Shown piece after piece: positions 57,865 to 64,000 of a stretch of 64,000 nucleotides of DNA; within the stretch, counting starts at the first letter, position 1, and each line of letters opens with the position of its first letter. The notes under the pieces are model-generated. The model was given only the letters and a program-made list of their open reading frames with translations, did not search any database and was not told where the DNA came from. The stretch comes from SIAQ01 sp963767835 (GTDB taxonomy: Bacteria; Planctomycetota; Planctomycetia; Gemmatales; Gemmataceae), in contig CAVYFY010000025.1 of NCBI GenBank assembly GCA_963767835.1, positions 62,001-126,000 of the forward strand, written 5' to 3'. The position numbers and the translations under genes were made by a program.

Positions 57865-60388
57865 ATGAGTGAAGAGATTCCGCAAGCGGTATCGGAGCAG
57901 GGCGCCTACGAAGGCGGGAACGTCAAAGTCCTGCGTGACGCCGCGCACATCCGTGAGCGCCCCGGCATGTACATCGACGACACCGCCAGCAAAGGATTGC
58001 ACCACCTCGTTTACGAATTGGTTTACAACAGCGTCGATGAGGCCCTGGCGGGGTTCTGCAAGAATATTCACGTTACCCTTAATGTCGATGGCAGCTTGAG
58101 CGTCGGCGATGACGGCCGCGGCATCCCCGTGGACATGCATCCCACGGAAGGCAAATCGACCCTCGAAGTCGTGCTGACCAAGCTCGGCGCCGGCGCCAAA
58201 TTCGACAAGGATGTCTACAAGACATCGGCCGGCTTGCACGGCATCGGGGCCAAAGCCGTCACCGCTCTGAGCGACTGGACCGAAGCCGAGGTCCGCCGCA
58301 ATGGCAAAGTCTATCATCAGGAATACGAGCGCGGCCATGCCAGCACGCCGCTCAAGGAAATCGGCGCGGCGCCCAACAATCGCACTGGCACGAAGATCAC
58401 CTTCCATCCCGATCCTGAGATATTTCACACCGCCGCCTTCGATTATGACACCCTCGAAGTGCGTCTGCGCGAGCTCGCGTATCTCAACAAAGGTCTGGCG
58501 ATCAAGCTCGCGGACGAGCGCACGGGCAAAGAGGAAACTTTCCACGCGCAGGGCGGTGTGGCCGAATTCGTCGAATATCTCAACCGCACCGAAGAGACCA
58601 TTCACAAGGTCCTTTACGTGGACAAGACAGTGGACAATGTCAAGGTCGAGGCCGCCTTTCAGTACACGACGGCCGAGGAAGAACGGGTCGCGCTACTACG
58701 CCAACAACGCCCACAATCCCGACGGCGGCACCCACCAGTCCGGCTTCCGCACCGCCATCACCCGCGCCCTCACGGCCTACGGCGAAAAAGGGAATTTGTT
58801 CAAGGACACCACGCCGCAAGGCGAGGATTACCGTGAAGGCCTCACCGCGGTCGTATCGGTCGCCGTCCCCGAACCGCAATTCCAAGGCCAGACGAAAAAT
58901 CGGCTCAACAATCCCGAAGTGGACGGCATCGTTTCGAGCGTGATCTACGAGTTTCTCAGCAAATATCTGGAGGAGAATCCGAAGGATGCCAAGAAAATCA
59001 TGAACAAGGTCATCATCGCGGCCCAGGCGCGCGAGGCGGCGACCAAGGCCAAGAAGGCGATGAAGGATCGCAAGAACATCCTCTCCGGCGGCGGATTGCC
59101 TGGCAAGCTGATGGATTGCACATCCAACGAGCGCGACGAGAGCGAAATCTTCCTCGTCGAAGGCAACAGCGCCGGCGGCTCCGCCGACAACGGCCGCGAC
59201 CGCCATCGCCAGGCGATTCTCCCCCTGCGCGGCAAGGTGCTCAACGTCGAAAAGGCCCGCATGGAAAAAGTCCTCGCCAACGAGGAACTCTGCTCTCTCA
59301 TCAGCGCCATCGGCATCGACATTGGCAACACGGAGGATCTCGAAGGTCTCCGCTATGGCCGCGTCATCATCCTCACCGACGCCGACGTGGACGGCCAGCA
59401 CATTCGCACCCTCTTGCTCACCTTCTTCTACCGCCAGATGCGGCCCTTGATCGAAAAGGGGCACGTCTGGGTCGCCCGTCCGCCGCTCTTCAAGGTGTCG
59501 CAGAAAAAGAACGTCCGCTATGTGCAAACCCTCGCCGAGATGAGCAAGGAACTGCTGCAGCGCGGCATCGACGGCGCCAAGCTGATGATCGCCCCGCCGG
59601 ACGGCAGCAAGAACGCCCCGACGGTCGCCTTCGTAGGAGAGCCGCTCAAGGCGCTGATGCTGGCCCTGGACGAATTGGAGGAAGCGCTGGCGATCCTGGA
59701 GCGGCGTGGATTGAATATCGGCACGCTGCTGGGCCGCATCAAGGACGGCAAGGTCCCGACCTACCGCGTCACAATCGGCAATCATGAGCATTGGCTGTTC
59801 ACGCCGGAAGAAGTGGACGTGCTGCGGGCCGAGCACGTGAAGCGAAGCGGTGAGCTGGTGGTTGCCGACGGCTCGGCCTCCCCCCTGCCCTCTGGGGACG
59901 AGGGGCCGGGGGCGAGGGGGCATGTCAACGGCACGGCGGGCGAAATCCTGTCGGTGCTGGAGCTGCACGAGGTGAAGGCGGTCAATCGCGGCCTGGAGAA
60001 GCTGCGGGCGCTCCATTTGCAACCGAGCGACTTGCTCCCCGCGCCGCGCATCGCCGGCAGAGAGCCGATCCCGCGTTTCTTCCTTGAAGTCGAAGGCAAG
60101 CAGCAGGTCCTTTCGCACCTGCGCGTCCTGGTCGCCGACATCCGCAAGATCGGCGAGCACGGCATCAAGATCGTCCGCTTCAAGGGGCTGGGCGAAATGG
60201 ACGGCGAGGAGCTGTGGGACACGACGCTCGACCCCGCACGCCGCACGCTGGTCCGGGTCCAGCTCGAAGACGCGCTCAAGGCCGACGACATGTTCCGCAC
60301 GCTGATGGGCGAGAAGGTCGAGCCGCGCCGCGAATTCATTCAAAAGCACGCCCTGGAGGTGAAGGAGATCGACTATCACGGGGCGTAA
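57865..60388 (+). CDS. gyrB: DNA gyrase subunit B (one frameshift, one repeat-like insert)
   Basis: About 840 residues. The GHKL ATPase has YNSVDEALAGFC, DDGRGIPVDMHP and GLHGIGAKAVTALS. The transducer and TOPRIM regions follow in the second frame: NNAHNPDGGTHQSGFRTAIT, EIFLVEGNSAGGSADNGRDR, and DADVDGQHIRTLLLTFFYRQ. The C-terminus ends VEPRREFIQKHALEVKEIDY. The frame changes near 58695 (GAAGAACGGGTCGCGCTACT), where one extra base is likely; a real break in an essential gene would be lethal unless a second copy exists. A GC-rich repeat at 59878-59922 reads in frame as SPLPSGDEGPGARG inside the large insertion domain. Confidence 0.92.
59878..59922. repeat. GC-rich repeat-like insert inside gyrB
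   Basis: CCCCCTGCCCTCTGGGGACG and the following GGGGCCGGGGGCGAGGGGG are similar to the intergenic GC-rich repeat at 47785-47883 (CCCTC and GAGGG blocks). It is read in frame. Confidence 0.65.
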
Positions 60389-60450
60389 GCGGTGCGAAAA
60401 CCAAGTGGCGAGATCATCTTTATGGGCCCATCTTCAACACGGATGTTGCC

Positions 60451-63400
60451 ATGACCATTTCCCAAAACTTGCGAGACTATTTCGACGCCGGCGTGCGCAA
60501 ATGCGCTGCTGCATATCGGGGGCGTGTGCGCATCGTCCAGGGAACGCCGACAGGCGTGTGGGCAACGGTGCGTGGCAGCAGCACTTACAACGTCGCTCTG
60601 ACGCTGGAGGGCAACGAACTACATGCGTCGTGTTCGTGTCCCTACTTCGAAGGCGCCGGCGCCTGCAAGCATCTCTGGGCGACGCTCCTTGCTGCGGAAC
60701 GGCACGGCCACTTGAGCGCGGCCGCGAAACAATCGGGACTGACTCTGGTCCTCGACGACTTGGAATATGACGAGGATCGACCGGATGACTTCAACGGCGT
60801 GCCGGAAACTGATGATGACGAAGACTCGGATGATTACGCGTCGAAGCCCGTCATCGTCTTCAATCCCCGCCGGCAAAAGAAAGCGAAAAAGGCCGCCTCC
60901 GCCAGAAAGTCGGCCGCTGCCCAGTGGGACCATATTTTCAATCTGGTCAAGCGCTCGCTGGCTCGGCCGAGCGACGTTCAGGCGCCGGTAAACTGGGCGG
61001 AAGGCAAGCAGCTGATTTACGTCATCGACGTGCCGACTTCGATTGCGAAAAAAGGCATCGCGCTGGAGATTGCCTGGCGTGAGCGTAAACAGAACGGGGA
61101 GTGGGCCAAGCCGAAATTCAAGTCCGTCGCGCAAGAGCGGGCCGAGCAATTTCGGGAGGAGCCGGATGCGGCGATCGTGGCGCACTTGTTCGGAGCGCAA
61201 AAACAAAACTCGTACGGTTACGCCTATGGCTATTCGTATGCCAACGACGCGGCACGGTTTGTCTTATCGGCGGGGCAGTGCGGCGCAGTGCTGCCATTGG
61301 CGGCGCGAGCTGACCGGCTGTTCGCTCGCTTTGGGCCGATCAAGAACGAGATCGCTCCAATCCGCTGGGACGACGGGCCCGCCTGGCAGTTTCGGCTCCA
61401 GCTGCAAAGCAAAGACGCCAAGGCGGACCAGCTCACTGGCTGGCTGCAGCGCGGCGAGGAGAAAATCACCGTCACGGAGCCGCGCGTGCTGACTGCCGGC
61501 CTGGCACTGTGGAACGATCATGCGGCGCGGTTCGACGATGGCGGCGCGGCGGCATGGGTCGAAGCGATCCGGCGTGAGAAGGTTGGGGTGGTGCCGGGAC
61601 GCAAGCGGGACGAGTTTTTGCGAGAGCTCATGGCGATGCCGCAACTGCCGCCGATCGATTTGCCGGAAGAATTGCGGATCGTCGAGGAAGCGGGGACGCC
61701 GAAGCCGGGCATTCTGATTCGGGCATCGGACGAGCATTGGCGGGGCGATCAGCTGCACGCGGATTTGGTGTTCGAATATGGCAGCCAGAAGATTGCGCAT
61801 GCCAGCCCGCAGCGGGGCGTTTTCGACGCCGAAGCGAGGCGGCTGACCCTGCGCGATCGGGAGGCCGAGCGGCGTGCCTTCGCTGCTTTGCTGGAGCATG
61901 GGTTCCGCGCTCCCGGCCGTTTCTATGGCAAGCCGCGCGATTTTCATTTGGCCTCTCGTCTTCTGCCCAAGGTAACGCGCGCCTTGCTGGAGGCCGGCTG
62001 GCACGTCGAAGCGGAAGGCAAGCTCTACCGCCGCTCCGGTGAAATCCACATCGACGTTAAGACCGGCATCGACTGGTTCGACATCGAAGGCAAGGCCGAA
62101 TTCGACGGCCATGCAGTGCCGTTCCCGCGCCTGTTGCAGGCGCTCCGGCGCGGCGACTCCACGATCCAGCTCGACGACGGCACCTTCGGCATGCTGCCCG
62201 AAGATTGGCTGAAAAAATACGGCATGCTCGCCGGGCTCGGCGCCGCCAACGGCGACGAGCTGCGGTTCTCGCGCCGACAAGCCGGGCTGCTCGATGCCCT
62301 GCTCGCCACGCTGCCGGAGGTCTCTTGCGACGACGCCTTTCGCCAGGCGACCGCGGAGCTGTGCCGCTTCGAGGGGATCAAAGCGTGCGAGGCGCCGAAG
62401 GAATTCGTCGGGGACTTGCGCGAATACCAGCGCGAAGGGCTCGGCTGGCTCAATTTCCTCGAGCGCTTCGGGTTCGGCGGCTGCCTGGCGGACGACATGG
62501 GCCTGGGCAAGACCGTGCAAGTCCTGGCGCTCTTGGCGGGGCGGCGCAAAAGCAAGAACGGCGAGCCGCTTCTGCCGAGCCTGATCGTGGTGCCGCGCTC
62601 GCTCGTGTTCAACTGGCGGCAGGAAGCGGCACGGTTCGCGCCGCAACTGCGCGTGCTCGACCACACCGGATTGCAGCGCGGCAAGGACATGAAAGCGTTC
62701 GCCAACTTCGATCTGGTCGTCACTACCTACGGCACGCTGCGCCGCGACGCGCTTTTGTTCAAGGACGTTGAGTTCCACTACTGCATCCTCGACGAGGCGC
62801 AGACCGTCAAGAACGCGAACACCGAGCAGGCCAAGGCGGTCCGTTTGCTCCGCGCCCGCCAGCGGCTCGCCCTGAGCGGCACGCCGGTGGAAAATCATCT
62901 GGGGGAGCTGTGGAGCTTGTTCGAGTTTCTCAATCCCGGAATGCTCGGGCATGCTTCGATCTTCAAGCTCGCCGGCGGTGCCGCTCGCAACCCCGAGCCT
63001 GAGACGCGCGCCATCCTCGCCAAGGGATTGCGCCCATTCATCCTCCGCCGCACCAAGGCGCAAGTCGCCAAGGATCTCCCGGAAAAAACCGAGCAAACCC
63101 TCTACTGCGATCTCGAAGCCGACCAGCGCCGGCTTTATGACGAGCTGCGCGATCATTACCGCCTCTCGCTGCTCAACACCATCGACAAGCTCGGCATGAA
63201 CCGCGCCAAGATTCAGGTCCTCGAAGCCCTGCTGCGGCTGCGCCAGGCGGCGTGCCATCCGGGCCTCATCGACAAGAAGAAATCGGGCGAGGCGAGCGCC
63301 AAACTCGATGTGCTCATCCCGCGTTTGGAAGAAGCGATGGAGGAGGGGCAGAAGACGCTGGTATTCTCGCAATTCACGAGCTTGCTGGCGATCGTCCGCG

Positions 63401-63801
63401 CCCGTCTCGATCGGGACGGCGTGGTTTACGAATATCTCGACGGCAAGACGCGCAACCGCGCCGAAAGGGTCGAGCGCTTCCAGACCGATCCCGAATGCAA
63501 GCTCTTTCTGATCAGCCTGAAAGCCGGCGGCGTCGGCCTGAACCTGACCGCGGCTGAATACGTCTTCCTTCTCGACCCGTGGTGGAACCCCGCTGTCGAA
63601 GCGCAGGCCATCGACCGCACGCATCGCATCGGCCAGACCAAGCCGGTCTTCGCCTACCGGATCATCGCTCGCGACACGGTCGAGGAGAAGGTGCTCGCCT
63701 TGCAAAAAACCAAGCGCGATCTCGCCGACGCCATCCTCAATGCGGACAACAGCGTTATTTCCAATCTGAAGCGCGAGGATCTGGAAATGCTGCTGTCGTG
63801 A
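60451..63801 (+). CDS. SNF2-family ATP-dependent helicase with N-terminal SWIM zinc finger
   Basis: About 1,116 residues from ATG 60451. The SWIM finger CSCPYFEGAGACKH (about 61-74) follows a short N-terminal domain. The motor has Walker A in ADDMGLGKTVQVLALL (about 680), DEAQ near 780 (YCILDEAQTVKN), SGTPVENHLGELWSLFEFLN and the helicase C-domain with ISLKAGGVGLNLTAAEYVFL, DPWWNPAVEAQAIDRTHRIG. It should move along double-stranded DNA and may displace proteins during repair or transcription. Its place behind gyrB and the origin is a context link only. No nuclease domain is seen. Confidence 0.93.
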   Translation: MTISQNLRDYFDAGVRKCAAAYRGRVRIVQGTPTGVWATVRGSSTYNVALTLEGNELHASCSCPYFEGAGACKHLWATLLAAERHGHLSAAAKQSGLTLVLDDLEYDEDRPDDFNGVPETDDDEDSDDYASKPVIVFNPRRQKKAKKAASARKSAAAQWDHIFNLVKRSLARPSDVQAPVNWAEGKQLIYVIDVPTSIAKKGIALEIAWRERKQNGEWAKPKFKSVAQERAEQFREEPDAAIVAHLFGAQKQNSYGYAYGYSYANDAARFVLSAGQCGAVLPLAARADRLFARFGPIKNEIAPIRWDDGPAWQFRLQLQSKDAKADQLTGWLQRGEEKITVTEPRVLTAGLALWNDHAARFDDGGAAAWVEAIRREKVGVVPGRKRDEFLRELMAMPQLPPIDLPEELRIVEEAGTPKPGILIRASDEHWRGDQLHADLVFEYGSQKIAHASPQRGVFDAEARRLTLRDREAERRAFAALLEHGFRAPGRFYGKPRDFHLASRLLPKVTRALLEAGWHVEAEGKLYRRSGEIHIDVKTGIDWFDIEGKAEFDGHAVPFPRLLQALRRGDSTIQLDDGTFGMLPEDWLKKYGMLAGLGAANGDELRFSRRQAGLLDALLATLPEVSCDDAFRQATAELCRFEGIKACEAPKEFVGDLREYQREGLGWLNFLERFGFGGCLADDMGLGKTVQVLALLAGRRKSKNGEPLLPSLIVVPRSLVFNWRQEAARFAPQLRVLDHTGLQRGKDMKAFANFDLVVTTYGTLRRDALLFKDVEFHYCILDEAQTVKNANTEQAKAVRLLRARQRLALSGTPVENHLGELWSLFEFLNPGMLGHASIFKLAGGAARNPEPETRAILAKGLRPFILRRTKAQVAKDLPEKTEQTLYCDLEADQRRLYDELRDHYRLSLLNTIDKLGMNRAKIQVLEALLRLRQAACHPGLIDKKKSGEASAKLDVLIPRLEEAMEEGQKTLVFSQFTSLLAIVRARLDRDGVVYEYLDGKTRNRAERVERFQTDPECKLFLISLKAGGVGLNLTAAEYVFLLDPWWNPAVEAQAIDRTHRIGQTKPVFAYRIIARDTVEEKVLALQKTKRDLADAILNADNSVISNLKREDLEMLLS

Positions 63802-63935
63802 ACCCATGCCGCGATTTCATTCAATAGCACGCTTTGGAGCGTGAAGAAGATCGACTATCATGAAGCTTGTGCAGGGTTTTTTCCGCGCCGGCGCCGCCAG
63901 GCGAACCGTGCGGATTCCTGATTCCTGGGGCTGAA
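63802..63935. other. intergenic region
   Basis: A gap of 134 bases with no notable structure, upstream of a partial gene. Confidence 0.5.
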
Positions 63936-64000
63936 ATGGCAGAAGATACCATCGGCAATTATCGCCTGGTCAAGTGCTTGCTGACCGGGCAGCAGAGCCA
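63936..64000 (+). CDS. probable Ser/Thr protein kinase, N-terminus only
   Basis: ATG 63936 opens MAEDTIGNYRLVKCLLTGQQ, and the frame runs to the window edge. The I-G-N-Y-R-L-V-K-x-L-L string is the usual opening of bacterial Hanks-type kinases, before the Gly-rich loop. The short piece allows only a tentative call. Confidence 0.5.
   Translation, partial: MAEDTIGNYRLVKCLLTGQQS

Overview
The window looks like a chromosome segment of a GC-rich planctomycete, most likely of the Gemmataceae. Three secreted proteins carry an N-terminal tag of the form L-E-x-L-E-x-R-x-x-P-S after a basic leader. Other clues are a DUF1571 lipoprotein, a TIGR03000-like tail, a cyanophycinase-like enzyme, a multi-PAS hybrid kinase, and the order dnaA (short) - dnaN - dciA (DUF721) - gyrB. 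The replication origin is therefore probably inside the window, near 55-56 kb. I saw no rRNA, tRNA or CRISPR array.

Layout. 1-1.1 kb: the 5' part of a large Ig-repeat surface protein on the minus strand, with a (CT)17 tract directly after its start codon. 1.2-8.0 kb: an insertion-sequence nest made of two tandem ISKra4-type elements, each interrupted by a different second element. 8.0-11.2 kb: a VOC protein, then a c-di-GMP-I riboswitch in front of a secreted S53 (sedolisin) peptidase. 11.2-19.6 kb: an MgtA-type P-type ATPase, a single-chain type IIG restriction-modification enzyme, an M24 aminopeptidase and a carbonic-anhydrase-like protein lacking two zinc ligands. 20-25 kb: an SMP-30 enzyme, a cupredoxin-like lipoprotein, and an aminotransferase next to serA. 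25.2-28.3 kb: an operon of GntR/YtrA regulator, ABC ATPase, permease and trypsin-like protease behind a near-consensus promoter. 29-38 kb: peptidases (S8, M48, M20), lspA, an enolase-superfamily enzyme, cyanophycinase and mutM. 38-50 kb: a repeat surface protein, a four-ACT aspartokinase, small secreted proteins, a TPR protein and rhamnulokinase. 50-64 kb: the hybrid kinase, cysteine desulfurase, dnaA-dnaN-dciA-gyrB, a SWIM/SNF2 helicase and the start of a probable Ser/Thr kinase.

Three themes stand out. First, a possible phase switch on the Ig-repeat protein: promoter, ribosome site, ATG, then a dinucleotide tract that would encode a Leu-Ser leader and is currently out of frame. Second, several families of intergenic palindromes occur, and repeat-like inserts also sit in frame inside aspartokinase (twice) and gyrB. 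Third, an unusual number of genes carry a one-base frameshift, several in homopolymers (ABC ATPase, DUF1571 protein, 44 kb protein, 49 kb VOC), and gyrB itself is affected. That pattern fits indel errors in the assembly better than real gene decay, so interrupted genes are annotated here at full length with the break noted. The same caution applies to the phase-switch idea.
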